Shown: positions 48,501-60,290, counted from the stretch's first letter. The stretch is 64,000 nucleotides of DNA from Azolla caroliniana (GCA_043228905.1 JBHGNT010000007.1:3410001-3474000); one strand, 5' to 3'. Program-made: numbers and translations. The notes: generated from the letters alone by a model not told the origin.

Positions 48501-51079
48501 AAGAGGTTTTCAAAGGTTATCAAGAAGTTTGTTTTAGCTCATTGAAAGAATGCAATGACTATCTTAGTGAACTCTTTGAAAGATATCTTGGAACTTTCAT
48601 GACCACCAAAATGGTCCTGCTGGATGCTGGCCATATCAAATTTTGTTCTATCTTGCTGTTGGATTGCTAACCAAAACCTTGCTTTGCATCATAAATCATT
48701 TCACATTATTGTTAGAGGCAGCATTGCCTTGAAGGAATGCATCATCAGTAGAAGAGGTTTTCAAAGATCATGAAAATGTTAATTATTACTCATTTAAAGA
48801 ATGCCATGGCAATCTTAATAGAGTTGTTGGAAGATATCTTGGAAGTGTCTGGATCACCAAAATGGCCCTGCTACAACCTGGCTGTTCACCACATTGATTA
48901 TTGTTGTGTCTTGCTGCTGGACCACCAGAATTCTTTCTTCACATGTGTAATCATCTCACTGGCCGCCTCTTGTTTGTCCATCTCTTTTCAATGCTTTCAC
49001 ATTGGTTTCAAGTTTCTTCAAATTTGATTTAGTCATATGTAGGTGAGAATGTGGGTGGGGCTCCTTGCACTACAGAAATGAAATGCTATATTAACGTCCT
49101 CTTCAAAAGGCTCAAAATTTCCTAGACTCCAAATAAGTTACATATGAAATGCTATATTAGTGTCCTCTTCAAAAGGCTCAAAATGTCCCTAGACACCAAA
49201 TGAGTTACATCCATGGAGATTTGTGAAATATCTGATAACAATAAAATAAAAAAGATATTTTAATGAGTTATTTTAATGAGTTACATCTGCTAAGAGAGAG
49301 AAAAGAAACATTAATGTCTCTAAACAGTAACAGAGTCGTGAAGTCAAATTTTGATTGGTCTGTGGGCCTAGAAGGTGGGTCCCCAATGCCTATGATGATG
49401 GCATTGATCTGATGAAGATATGCACATTTTGATTATGGTTCAGGTTGATGTTGGTGATGTCCACATCAAAGAGCCATTATCACTCCTAGGAGGCATGATT
49501 TCACTCTGCAAAGTCTGGTTGTTTGCTTATTTATCAAATATTAGTGTATCTAGTAGTATCCATGTGGATCAGATCATCAGTCATGCTGCAAGGAAAGCAT
49601 CCACTAACATGTTAGGTGCCAAGTGCTATCCTCTCAACAACTTCAGAGATGGTGCTTGCTACCATTTTTTATAAGGAAGAATGTAATGTAAAGCTATCTG
49701 GGTCATAAATATGTAAAGAATGTATGTTTTCGCTCTCTTTCTGCATATAAATTTTTCTGATGAATGAAGGGCCTTTCAAATGGCCATATTTGTTAATCGC
49801 TTAGCCAGTATAAATCCTTCTAAAGACAATAACTATAGAATTTTCCCAATCCACAATTTGCATCCTACAAAGTGCATTTTAGTTATTAGATATAATATTT
49901 ATTGTACACTCCCCATATCCACTACTAGTGTCAATTCCTGGCAAAACCAGAATCCTTATTATGCATAATGCATATTGCCTTTCCTAATTGAGTTGTTGTG
50001 TCTATAGACATGTTTGTTCCTGATCCGGATGCTTCTAGTATGTTTGTTGCCTTATTGCATAATAATAAAAAATGAAATAAGAATTCCTCTGTTTTCTGTA
50101 TTAGATTTTTCATTTAATTCCTTTAACTGATTCGGAGAATAATAAATGACGAATGCAGGCCATTGCACTTGCTGCATTGGATGCTGTTGGTCTCTTCTCT
50201 ACTGCTGGGCTTAATAGAGATAAGGTCAGTGTGGTTATTTGACTGCTACAAATTCAAATTTTTTGTTGATTAGGCCAATAGTTGGCAGGAACTACACATT
50301 TTGAGCTTCTGCATGATGCTGATGAAATATTCAATAAACAAATGAGATTAATGATTAGTTTAGGTGAGTGCATTTATTGGAACTAGGAACGGGCACAATT
50401 TTAGGCTGATTTTGCAGTAATATGGCAATGTGCCTCACATGTTTCTTTTCGTGTCCACAGTTGGGAAGTTTCTAAATAGTTCTATGTGCTTTGGTTTGTA
50501 AGCTATCTCAATTAGATTTTTGACCAGTATGATGAGGCAATGCATTATAGCGCATATTAAAAAATACTTATGCTAACACATAGTGTGTAAATCATGTTCC
50601 TAAGCTAATAAGTTAGGACCATATTATCAGGTGTTATTTTGCAGTACAGAAGCAGGAAGGGCATCATTTGTACGGCAACTTGAACCAGACTGGCATGTTG
50701 ACACATCTCTTGAAACAATATCCCAATTGGCGGTATGTGTTTGTCATTGTTTCTAGAATCTAATGAACTGAATCAAAGTTCACTATCTGAAAATACATCA
50801 CATCAAGTGTAATGTACAATAAATTGTACTGTAACTTGAAATGGGTTGGCTATTTCTAGAATACAAATGAAATGTATTGAAGTTCTCCAACTGGGAAATC
50901 ATATTGCATCTAAATAGAATCTATGTATACTTTTCTTGAATTTATTGGATAATGCATTGCAGCGTTATATTCGGTCTGAACTGCACATCTCACCAAAAGG
51001 CACTGTCTCCACATCGTCAACTAATGTCGTGGGTTCCGAGTCTCTTGAGTGTTACTTTGGAAACCTCGACTCCAATTGA
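45594..51079 (+). CDS. PEX22: Peroxisome biogenesis protein 22 (PEX22), 8 exons
   Basis: PEX22 is the peroxisomal membrane anchor of the ubiquitin-conjugating enzyme PEX4, needed to recycle the import receptor PEX5. Coding exons: 45594-45689, 46667-46900, 47186-47233, 47350-47406, 47490-47591, 50159-50224, 50631-50732 and 50963-51079. Introns are GT-AG, all in phase 0, and the sum is 822 nt (273 residues plus TGA), close to the 283 of Arabidopsis. Exon 2 begins with a membrane helix (SIGALAGFAIAVICTW, about residues 36-51). A poorly conserved linker follows, then the PEX4-binding domain with TCQLLGVIFEETTPQELQ (exon 4), VRPSVVEVLLELAQACDLYLI (exon 5) and VLFCSTEAGRASFVRQLEPDWH (exon 7). In exon 7 the acceptor at 50629-50630 is needed; the nearer AG would lose four conserved residues. 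Intron 5 is 2.6 kb and holds duplications. Confidence 0.93.
48440..48912. repeat. Diverged tandem duplication (period about 251 bp) in PEX22 intron 5
   Basis: TTAGAGG...AACATTGCATTGAAGGAATG at 48461 recurs at 48712, followed in both by AGAGGTTTTCAAAG, GATATCTTGGAA and ACCAAAATGG. Similarity by eye is about 80 percent. It is non-coding. Confidence 0.78.
49077..49212. repeat. 68-bp tandem duplication in PEX22 intron 5
   Basis: GAAATGCTATATTA...GTCCTCTTCAAAAGGCTCAAAA...GAGTTACAT occurs twice in a row with few differences. Confidence 0.85.
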
Positions 51080-51900
51080 ATGGTTGATTAGTGGGCAGCT
51101 TTTTCGACTTTGAACTTTTCAGAGGTGATTGCTCAAATTAATGAATGCTGTAACAGAGGTTCTCATCTGAAATATGTTCCTTCTTGAGGTGTGATTCACC
51201 TATTTTGGCTACAACAGCGTCTGGCTTATTTGTATCTACAGGTTACTTGTAATAAGAGTCAAAACAACTTAATGACTATTATTCTCCTTTGTAAGAGCTT
51301 CAAAATTCATTTTCATCTAGAATGTTTTACATTTGAGGTGAGCTTGCTTAATATTAATGTAGTTAATCTAAGATATCTTGTCTTTTCCTGCAAAACCTTT
51401 TCACCTAGAACTTTTATGATTTGTGAATTTTCTCAATTATAGTTCATGCAGTATCTCTTATAAAGATATTTTTAGTGTACGGTTTTATCATTGAATCTCC
51501 CTTCCTCACATGCAATTGGATTAATAACCTGATTTTTGGGAACAAAGTTGTTTCCTCAGTGATCTATCTATATGCATATGACCGAACTGGTAACATGATG
51601 AGAACACAGACGTTTTGCCCTCTGATAGTATTTTGTTGGTCGACACATCTTGATTACAAATTATGACTGTTATTTATCCTATGCAACATAAAAACATGTC
51701 ATGCAGGTAGTGACTTATGATGCTTAAAACAATTTTAGGAATGAGCATGTAAAAATCCTTCGTCTCTTTTTCCAGGCATAGCACATGATACAATCTACTC
51801 TATCTAAGCCTCTACCTGTTCCATTCGCATTTGTACAATCCTTGCTCTAGTGGGAGGATGAGAGATTGTCCATCTCACCTTGAATGGTGTTTGGTGAATG
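51080..51900. other. 3' flank of PEX22
   Basis: Probable 3' UTR followed by AT-rich DNA. Short open frames are present, none resembling a known protein. Confidence 0.5.
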
Positions 51901-52310
51901 TGTTTGGAGATATATGAGGTCTTCCAGGCATTTGTCTTCAGCTCAAATAGGATAACCATATTTCATTTCTGGAGTTTACGTTGTTCATACATGCAAAGAG
52001 ATTGTGATATGATTGTTTCATCATCATCATTGTTCATACATGCAAAGAGATTGTGATATGATTGTGTTTGGAGATATATGAGGTCTTCCAGGCATTTGTC
52101 TTCAGCTCAAATAGGATAACCATATTTCATTTCTGGAGCTTACGTTGTTCATACATGCAAAGAGATTGTGATATGATTGTGTTTGGAGATATATGAGGTC
52201 TTCCAGGCATTTGTCTTCAACTCAAATAGGATAACCATATTTCATTTCTGGAGTTTACGTTGTTCATACATGCAAAAAGATTGTGATATGATTGTCTCAT
52301 CATCATCATT
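51901..52310. repeat. Three-copy tandem repeat, unit 115 bp
   Basis: Units start at 51901, 52065 and 52180 with TGTTTGGAGATATATGAGG and end with CATGCAAAGAGATTGTGATA. The first unit carries an extra 49 bp that repeats its own end after a TCATCATCATCATT spacer, and the same spacer follows the third unit. Nearly identical copies indicate recent origin. It lies between the convergent ends of PEX22 and PPR gene 2. Confidence 0.92.
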
Positions 52311-52681
52311 TCAACCCAAATAAAAACAGTAAGTCTCATGGTAGATCATTTTGGGATTTTCCCAATCCCCCAAGAAGCATAGTTTCTCTTTAAATCAAAT
52401 GCATTAGCTCTATATCCATCTAGGATTGTTGTGGTAGCTCCCATTGTGTGATATATTTATGATTGGCACGACCATCCAAGACATAGGAGACAACTGTTAC
52501 GCACATGCTTCTAGATGCACCAAATGTGATCTTTTCACTCTAAATGTGTCATTAGATGTAATCATTGCCTTACATCCCCAGACTTTTGAATCGGTGCATG
52601 TTGCATCAGACTTAATCCAAGAGTCCTATAATAGGATATAGGACCTCTAATGTGTGAATGTGCCCTTATTTTGAAGGAGTT

Positions 52682-55318
52682 CTATTGATTGCTACAAGCT
52701 ATCAAAATCTTGTCTAATAGCAAATATGCTGAATCTAATTTTGGTTCCAACTCCATCACTGATGCAAATGCACACTGTCCAATAACATCATTGACATGAT
52801 ACTTGCAAGTGCCAAGCAACGTCATCCATGTCATGACATTTGGTTGTACTGGAATGGTTTGGACAAACTCTTGAGCTTCAGTCAAGCATCCCACTCGACC
52901 AAGCATGTCGACAACACATGAATAATGTTCCATAGTGGGAAAGACAATAGAATCCACAATGGACATATATAACATGGTGTATCCTTCAGGTTTGAGACCC
53001 TTGTGGCTACATGCCGATAAAATTGGACTAACAGTGGCATCATCTGGTATGAAGCCCAAGTCTTTCATATTCAATAAGATTGTGATTGCTTCTTGGCCTA
53101 ACCCATGTTGCGCATATCCAGCTATCATCACATTCCATGACACTTTATTTTTCTCATGCATCTCATCAAAGATTCGGCATGCCTCATCTATGCATCCACA
53201 TTTTGCATACATGTCAATTAAGGTATTGTTTAGTGACACATCATCTTCACCTTGTCTCCTTGACTGCGCATGGATTCCTCGGCCTGCTTCCAATGATCCT
53301 AACACCGAGCAAGCTCTCAAAGCACTAATAAAAGTTAATGTATCCGGTTTCGTGAAACCATGAGACATTACTTCAAACAGCTCAAGGGCTTCCTTTTCAT
53401 GCCCTTCTTGGACAAATCCAGCAATCAATATATTCCAAGAAACTACATTCCGGTGTGACATGTCTTGGAAGGTTTTGCATGCAAGATCTATACTTTCACA
53501 TTTCATATACATGTCCATGAGTGTGTTCATGAGAGAGATGTCAGATTGAAAACCACATGCAATAGCATGTTTATGAACTTCTTTTCCCCATTGAAGATCC
53601 ATAAGACTGCCACAAATTTTAAGTATGGTGATAAATGTGACTCTGTCTGGCTTCAAACCTCTACATCTCATCTCATTAAAGAGTGCACTTGCCTCATTCC
53701 ACAGACCATGGTAGAAGTATGCTGAAATCATACTGGTCCAAGAGACAACATCTCTAATAGATAAGTTTTCAAAAATATGTCGTGCTTCCTCTACATTCCC
53801 GTGTTTTGCATACATATCAATGAGCGAAGTGGAGATAAGATTGTTGGATTCCAACCCACTTTTTATTATGTGAATATGAATGCCTTTTCCTAGGTCCAAT
53901 CTAGACATCTTTGTATATGCTTTGATTTTGATGACAAACAAAAATGTGTCTGAGACTATTTTTTCTTGCTGCATCGTATTGAACAAATTAAGAACTTCAT
54001 CACCGTAGCCTAGATCAGAATAAGCTGATGCAAGTGCATTCCAAACACTAATATCTTTGTTCTCAATGGAGTTAAAAACTACCAATGCATCATCAATGCT
54101 ATGACACACTGCATACATTTCAATCAATGCATTACCTATAGAGATATTTGTCTCAAACCCATGTCTTATGATCAATGCATGTATCTGCTTGCCATACCCA
54201 AGGGATGTCAAACATGCACAGGATTTGAGAACAGTTGTGTATGTGATATAGTCAGGATCTACACCACTTCGGTGCATCCCTTTATAAAGCTCAATGGCAT
54301 CCACATTAAGTCCTTCTTGAGTGTAGCCCATAAGCATCACATTCCATGTAACTATGCTCTTCTCCGATATATGCTCAAAGATTTCTCTAGCATCTTTTAA
54401 GCAATGGCATTTGGCATACATATCGACAAGAGTGTTCATAATATGAGAATGTGACTCGTATTCACTATTAACCAATTGAGAATGAACATACTTCCCTTGT
54501 TTTAGAAACAATCCTTTGGTGCATACTTTGAGCATACCAAGAACTGTGAGGTCATTTGGGCACACTCCTTCTTGCTTCATATCCTCATAAATAGCAATGG
54601 ATTCTTCATGCATGTTTTGTTCACAATACACTAACATCATCGAATTCCAGACAACCACGTCACGCTCATTCATCGATTCGAACAATCCAAATGCAATAGA
54701 CATGTCATTGCACTTCCCATACACTTCAATAAGACAACTTTCCACATGCATTTCCAAGGCGAAACCACTCCAAATCACAAATAGATGCAACTTTTTGCAC
54801 TCGTCCAAACTTTGAAGGATACCACATCCTTTGAGTATGATGACAAAAGTACCTTTGGTTGGTTCTAATCCTTCTTGTAGCATTTGATTAAACATGTCTA
54901 GAGTCTTTTTACCATATCCATGGTTGGCATAAGATTTCATCATAGAATTCCACACAATAGTATCACGAAAATACATGTTATTGAACACACTGAAAGCATC
55001 GTACAATGAGCCTGATGTGGCATATGTATGTATAAGGTTGCTGCAAATGAACAAATCCAATTCCAGACCATATTCAATGATGAAACCATGTAATCTTCTA
55101 ATATGTTCCCATTTTCCTGAAGCAACGTAATCCTTTACTTTAGAAATGATTTGTGCTGGTTTTACCTTCAAGAGATATTGTGGGTGCTCCGTTTCTTTTT
55201 GAGGATAGTCATTATTGATAATACTTCCGTATCCTGCAGAGATTCCCCGTCTGAAGAAGAGGAAGGGGCATTCTCTAGGGTTTCTATCGTATTTCCTGCA
55301 ACACAGAACAGCTTTCAT
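52682..55318 (-). CDS. PLS-class pentatricopeptide repeat protein without a DYW domain
   Basis: An unbroken 878-residue frame. The N-terminus (MKAVLCCRKYDRNPREC...FFRRG) is arginine-rich with few acids, as in an organelle transit peptide. From about residue 60 it consists of P, L and S repeats, with blocks like NTLIDMYAKCG, DVVSWTSMI and GKEVHKHAI. A partial E1 segment (CAFASVMELEPKLDSAYLLL) ends the protein, so no E2 or DYW deaminase is present. Residues 5 and last of clear P motifs read NT, NN, ND, ND, TD, ND, ND; by the PPR code most of these favour pyrimidines, with TD favouring G. The role would be binding a specific organelle transcript. PEX22 converges on it. A minisatellite lies directly upstream. 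Confidence 0.92.
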   Translation of the reverse strand: MKAVLCCRKYDRNPRECPFLFFRRGISAGYGSIINNDYPQKETEHPQYLLKVKPAQIISKVKDYVASGKWEHIRRLHGFIIEYGLELDLFICSNLIHTYATSGSLYDAFSVFNNMYFRDTIVWNSMMKSYANHGYGKKTLDMFNQMLQEGLEPTKGTFVIILKGCGILQSLDECKKLHLFVIWSGFALEMHVESCLIEVYGKCNDMSIAFGLFESMNERDVVVWNSMMLVYCEQNMHEESIAIYEDMKQEGVCPNDLTVLGMLKVCTKGLFLKQGKYVHSQLVNSEYESHSHIMNTLVDMYAKCHCLKDAREIFEHISEKSIVTWNVMLMGYTQEGLNVDAIELYKGMHRSGVDPDYITYTTVLKSCACLTSLGYGKQIHALIIRHGFETNISIGNALIEMYAVCHSIDDALVVFNSIENKDISVWNALASAYSDLGYGDEVLNLFNTMQQEKIVSDTFLFVIKIKAYTKMSRLDLGKGIHIHIIKSGLESNNLISTSLIDMYAKHGNVEEARHIFENLSIRDVVSWTSMISAYFYHGLWNEASALFNEMRCRGLKPDRVTFITILKICGSLMDLQWGKEVHKHAIACGFQSDISLMNTLMDMYMKCESIDLACKTFQDMSHRNVVSWNILIAGFVQEGHEKEALELFEVMSHGFTKPDTLTFISALRACSVLGSLEAGRGIHAQSRRQGEDDVSLNNTLIDMYAKCGCIDEACRIFDEMHEKNKVSWNVMIAGYAQHGLGQEAITILLNMKDLGFIPDDATVSPILSACSHKGLKPEGYTMLYMSIVDSIVFPTMEHYSCVVDMLGRVGCLTEAQEFVQTIPVQPNVMTWMTLLGTCKYHVNDVIGQCAFASVMELEPKLDSAYLLLDKILIACSNQ

Positions 55319-55634
55319 AGCTCAAACCCATAGCTTTCTTTTCTTTGTTTGAAATGGCGTCCTCTCTGTGTCTTTTGCAAAGAAATTCCAACTTATCATT
55401 ATTTCCCCAAATACCCCTCCCATCAACACACTTCAATCCATTATTATTATTATTTCCCCAAATGCCCCTCCCATCAACACACTTCAAGTCATTATTATTA
55501 TTTCCCCAAATACCCCTCCCATCAACACACTTCAAGCCATTTTTACTATTATTTCCCGAAATGCCCCTCCCATCAACACACCTCAAGCCATTATTATTAT
55601 TATTTCCCCAAATGCCCCTCCCATCAACATACAT
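55284..55634 (-). other. Repeat-encoded open frame overlapping the PPR gene 2 start
   Basis: A 116-codon frame from an ATG at 55634, five copies of a 16- or 17-residue unit like CVDGRGIWGNNNNNGLK, then non-repeat residues to a stop at 55284. It overlaps the first 35 bases of PPR gene 2 in a different frame. If the PPR transcript starts upstream, this would be a long overlapping upstream frame that should depress PPR translation. I think it more likely an accident of the repeat, since its unit length is a multiple of three and lacks stops in several frames. Confidence 0.4.
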
Positions 55635-55640
55635 AAACTT
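55400..55640. repeat. Minisatellite, five units of 48-51 bp
   Basis: CCCCTCCCATCAACACA recurs at 55414, 55465, 55513, 55564 and 55615. Units differ mostly in the number of ATT triplets, so all lengths are multiples of three. It begins about 80 bp upstream of the PPR gene 2 start codon. Confidence 0.95.
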
Positions 55641-57900
55641 AACAATTTATGATGTCTAGAGGGTCCTCGTCGCACCATACATTAGCTCTCCAAGTGTTGT
55701 AGAATCAACTATTGCCAAGGACACCACCTCATTCCCTAACTCAAGACATCACCTCAACTTGTCAAAAAAAAGTAACAAAAAAAACCTTGTAATTGTCAAC
55801 AACGTTAAGAACATCCCCACTTTCTCCATTGAGCAAAAGAGAAACATAGTGAATTCCACGATTGTCACTTTGAATTATTGTCAGTTGTTTGAATGTTTGT
55901 GACTTCCAACTATCGTTCAATTTTTTATGAGTCTTTGATTAGTCACATTGTTACTCTTGGCTTAGGAAGCTTTGTCGTGAACATACAAGATGTTACAAGT
56001 TTTGGGGAACTCAAAGTTGAACACAAAACATTTTAATATCTAATATCATGCATGTTTACATTATTGTGAGATAGTCTATTGTCTAAGTGTTAGAATTTTA
56101 GAATTTCTCTAGCCTTGAACTACAATTTTTTACCACCATATGATCCAGCCATATTGTTATTGTTGCCTTGATTAGCTTTGTAATGAACATACAAACTATC
56201 ATCTATTTTGGGGGAACTTGAACCCAAAACATCTAATATCTAATATTGTACATGCTCATATTATTGTGGGCCTCTATTGCATAATTTCATGTGGTAGGTA
56301 TCCATGATCCCCACTGGCATACGTGTATACATCATGATTAGGTGGTCAGCATGTATCAAACTAGGAGTGTTATATCTAGGCAAGATCCTAATGTTTTAGA
56401 ACCATTTTGACTCAACATCGGTCTTGTGTGTAAATTTGTTGTTATTGTTTTTTTTTGTCTAACATTTGTTTCCTAGTTCAATGTTGTTTTTGGCTTCAAC
56501 CCTCTACAAGCTCCATTGTTGACTTGGCAAGTCAATTATTAGTTAATTGCACCAAATCTTCAAATATGCCAACTCGATTGAGGGAAACTTATGCAAAATA
56601 CACTTGTTGTGCCATGATTCAATCTTCAATTGCCTCCAGTCAACATCATTCTATTAAGAACCATGCTCCTCCAAATCCTCATTAGTTTCTCTTTCACCTC
56701 TCATTGGGCGTCCATCCATGCCTGATACTCTCTCTTGGATTGAATTATCATGCTGTGTTGTAATAACTAGGATCTGTTGTTGGATTCAATGCACTTCTTT
56801 CTTATTCTTTGCCTTATGGGTTTTCCCTCTTACCTTGGTTACAATTCAAATGATGTATTGTAAAAATAATTCCTAGGCTAGAGTATCAATAATGTATCCT
56901 TCCATGTTTGATGCACGTTTTACCAAAATTCCCACAAATTGTGGGTTTCATATCCCCAAATTTTGCTAGTAGCATGGTCTGGCAACACCATAAATGTTAC
57001 TTGCTTGCAACTTGATATTTGAGTCCATTAGTGATTTGAGGTCCATCTCACGACTCACATTCAACTTGTAAATGATTGACGGGAAAAAGTTAACGGTTCA
57101 CTAGCAATTGTTAATGATATTATCATCAGATATATACTCTACATCATATTGAGAGGGCACAATCTTTCCACAAAGTGTATATGCCTCACTTTGGTTCCTT
57201 CTCTTACTTGTTACACCAAGTTTCAAGTTCCAAATTTAAGAAAAAAAAATCAAACTTTCTAAATTGCATTCCTCCACTTCCATCAATGATTTTCCTTCCT
57301 CCTGTTCTATCTGTCTTGATAATTTGTGAGAACAATAGGAAGGAGTAACATACAAGATGACACGTTTATTTGGTTCCATACATCAAATTGTTCCTTCTCA
57401 TGAACGATAAAAATTCTATTCTACTGTATTGATAGTCTCTATTTAAAAGCTAATCCTTCTCTTCCTTTATGTTTACTTTTGTTGTTATGGATCAATTTGT
57501 CATTGCCATGTGTTCAAGCAATATGTCATTACCTGCCTTTTGGATTTATGGGATGACACTTTTTAGGCTCCTTTTTCATGGGTCAATGGAATTGCTTTGA
57601 GGTTGACACCATCATTACTACCACCAACAAGAACATTGTTACCCCTAACAAGATTTTCAAAGTACCGCCTCCCTAACTGCACCTCACAGTACTATTCTCT
57701 AAGCCAAATCAACAAAAACACAATGGCAATCAAGTGCGATGGTGGTTCTACATATCATCTAATGGTTACCTTCTTCTTGACAATGTAAAATGCTAGACCC
57801 AGACCAAATCTTACCTTATCATTGACGATCCTCTTATTCTCATGCACAATTAACTCAATATATGGAACTCCCCAAGAGAATGCCTCCCTCTTACACTATG
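55641..57900. other. AT-rich intergenic DNA, no gene recognised
   Basis: Only short open frames, none with a known motif. Two passages near 55960-56060 and 56170-56250 resemble each other (CTTGG or GATTAGCTTTG...GAACATACAA, then AACATTTTAATATCTAATAT), suggesting an old duplication. Confidence 0.45.

Positions 57901-57906
<6 letters not shown>

Positions 57907-57977
<71 letters not shown>
57907..57977. repeat. (CT)n microsatellite at the 5' end of a LINE copy
   Basis: About 34 CT units end exactly where LINE sequence begins. Confidence 0.95.
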
Positions 57978-58772
57978 AGGATATCATCTCACCAACTTGA
58001 GATTGAGAATGGTCGTGCTAATAGAGTCCCTAGAGAGGAAAGGATATGTAGATTATGTCACATTGAGATAGAGGATGAGTATCACTTTACATGCAAGTGT
58101 CCAACTTACGCCGAGATAAGGGCCAAATACCAAGACATATTAGGACCTTCTCCAAACTATTAGATACCCTACATATATAGAAACTAGGCAGGTATATCTT
58201 AGAGCTAAAACAACATAGAGAGAATAAGCTATAAAATGTTAACCATAACCATTCTAATATTCACCAACATGTAACTAATTAAACTTTTCAGGAACAAGGG
58301 AGATGATGAATGTGCACACAGCTACACCACTCGGCCTCTCCCTTGCTGAAGTAGAAAAGCAAAGAACAACTAAATGCCTCAAATGTCGGGCTTCAAAGCA
58401 ACTCGGATTGGAAACAAATTAAGAAGATAAAGGAACATGAGTTATGCCGCCTAGAAGCTATGGTTGGGGTACCTTTTACATTGGGACCACGGGCCACATC
58501 CACATCGAAACCCTTTGACTTCCCGCTTCTTTCCGAGAGACTTGGTTGGAAATGAAACTAGGCCTAGTATACAACCATTTCCTTTATAGAATATGTTACA
58601 CCATAACATGTTTTTGTATAATACTAGAGCTCTTTAGCTTAAGTTCTATTTTATTTTATTTTATTTTTACTTTCAATGAATGGGTAAATACCCCATTTTG
58701 TTGTAAACCAATCATTGTCTCATGGGCCATTTGGTTTTGAAGACGTTAATATTTCTTTCTTTCTTTCTTTAA
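57978..58772 (+). pseudogene. 5'-truncated LINE copy (plus strand)
   Basis: Starts at RISSHQLEIENGRANRVPRE, passes through the C-x2-C...H...C knuckle (CRLCHIEIEDEYHFTCKCP), breaks at a TAG after LGPSP, and then shows degenerate matches to the end of the minus-strand copy at 62310-63643 (RATSTS, LFPERLGW-like end near 58550). The 3' UTR and a (TTTC)n tail near 58750-58772 also match. A truncated 5' end with a simple-repeat tail is typical of LINE integration. Confidence 0.85.
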
Positions 58773-58789
58773 GTTGTTACGCTACATCT

Positions 58790-58951
58790 TAGGTTCAAAA
58801 CCTAATTTTTTCACCCTCTATCACTTCATACACATCTCTTAATTCACTAGATGCCACTATGGAATGTAGGGGTTGAACCCATAAACTCATGGTCTCCATT
58901 AGGCAACCATACTAACTAAGCTACATCCATCTAGGCTCTCTCTCTCTCTCT
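58790..58951 (-). mobile_element. SINE copy 2 (tRNA-related)
   Basis: On the minus strand a (GA)n tract leads into TAGCTTAGTTAGTATGG, an A box at 58907-58923, then GGGTTCAACCCC, a B box at 58869-58880. The seven bases GGATGTA before the A box can pair with TACATTC after the B box like a tRNA acceptor stem. The far end has another B-box-like GGTTCAAAACC on the plus strand. Confidence 0.72.
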
Positions 58952-58976
58952 TTTATTATTATCGTAATTACCTTAG

Positions 58977-59129
58977 CACTAGAAGCACTGCATTGCGGGT
59001 TCGAAACCCAACTTCCTTACCTCTCTATTATATACTTCTTATATACTTCTTAATTCACTAGATGCCATTGTGGAATGTAGGGGTTGAACCCATGACCACC
59101 TGGTCTCCATTGGGCAACCTTACCAATTG

Positions 59130-59170
<41 letters not shown>
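58977..59170 (-). mobile_element. SINE copy 3 (tRNA-related)
   Basis: The minus strand reads GAGCTCAATTGGTAAGG, an A box at 59118-59134, then GGGTTCAACCCC, a B box at 59080-59091, then CATTCCACAATGGCATCTAG as in the other copies. At the other end the plus strand has GGGTTCGAAACCC (about 58998-59010), a consensus-like B box. The (CT)n tract to 59170 is the 5' boundary. Confidence 0.75.
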
Positions 59171-59174
<4 letters not shown>

Positions 59175-59324
59175 CTTAGCCTATATTAATTGTATGTAAA
59201 ATCCACTTAGTTACAACACTTCTTAGTCTCCTTTACCTATCATATGCCTATGTAGGGAGAGGGATGTCTTGTAATGCCATTAAAAAACCTAAATATGCAT
59301 TTGAGGAAATTATTCCCACATGCT

Positions 59325-60290
59325 CTAGACTAACATCCAAAAATTCCACTTGAGAATACCTTTCAGCTTCTTTATATAGGCTTTCACCCCATGTCTATTA
59401 TCAAACATGAAAGCATTGCACATATTCGAATTGTGTTGTAGTCCCCAATAACGTAAAAATTGGAACAATATCTCCATCTCATCATTTGAACCATTTTGAA
59501 CATATTGAGAAAAAATCCATTGTTGAGGTCGCAAACAACAACGGGTTAAAACTTGCCAAATGTCTGATACGTACTTCCAAATGGTACACACTATAGGACA
59601 TTTAATGAACCTATGTGTACTATCCTCCAATGGAACGGTGCAAAAGAAAAAAGTGTTAGACCCTAGTCCTCGTGTCTTTAAGGCCGACCCTAATGGGAGC
59701 CCACCAATCATGACTCTCCATATCAATACCTCTGCACGAAATGGTAGATGGGAATGCCAACCACGTTGTAATATTTTCCACCACCTTGCATTTGACTTAG
59801 TACATGCATTCCACAACTTCGTTGCTTTAGGATATAGCCAAGATAATGATGCCATCACATGATGATACAATATATTTGTAGTGACCTGTAGCAAGCGTGT
59901 ACCATCTTGCAATCGCCAATCCACCCAAGGTGAAAATTTTGTTTTCAATGGCAAAGATCCTTGCAACAATGGTATATCTTGTAATTTCTCCCAAATAAAT
60001 CCATACTTTGGGGGAATACATAACCATCGTTTGACATCTTCAAAATCCAACAACCTTTGAGATTCATTATCAACCACATCTTCCAAATGTACAATACCCA
60101 ATCAGAATAAACGATTGAATTGAGATCTCAACTTCTCTTTCCCATGCCAAAACAACACTCGAGAAGAAACAAGCAATTCATTTTGTAATGAATTACAATA
60201 TTCTCGATCACTTGATGGTCCCCATTCAAAAAGAGATAATGCATCTTGCCATGATCGTACCAAATGTTGTCCACATACAGAATGCCTCTC
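59325..60290 (-). pseudogene. LINE C-terminal fragment with zinc-ribbon (A)
   Basis: An open stretch of about 258 codons (59325-60101) preceded in the same frame, after a stop, by about 60 related codons. It includes RAEVLIWRVMIGGLPLGSALK, the zinc-ribbon-like CTVPLEDSTHRFIKCPIVCTIWK and FLRYWGLQHNSNMCNAF, the arrangement at the end of plant LINE polymerases. The catalytic core is missing. Confidence 0.8.

Noticed and set aside
55345-55659. Three plus-strand frames of about 95-104 codons
   Set aside because: They all come from the five-unit minisatellite. Simultaneous openness in several frames argues against coding.
58790-59170. True tRNA genes
   Set aside because: A and B boxes are present, but the T arm and anticodon arm do not fold properly and copies share a long non-tRNA body, so a SINE fits better.
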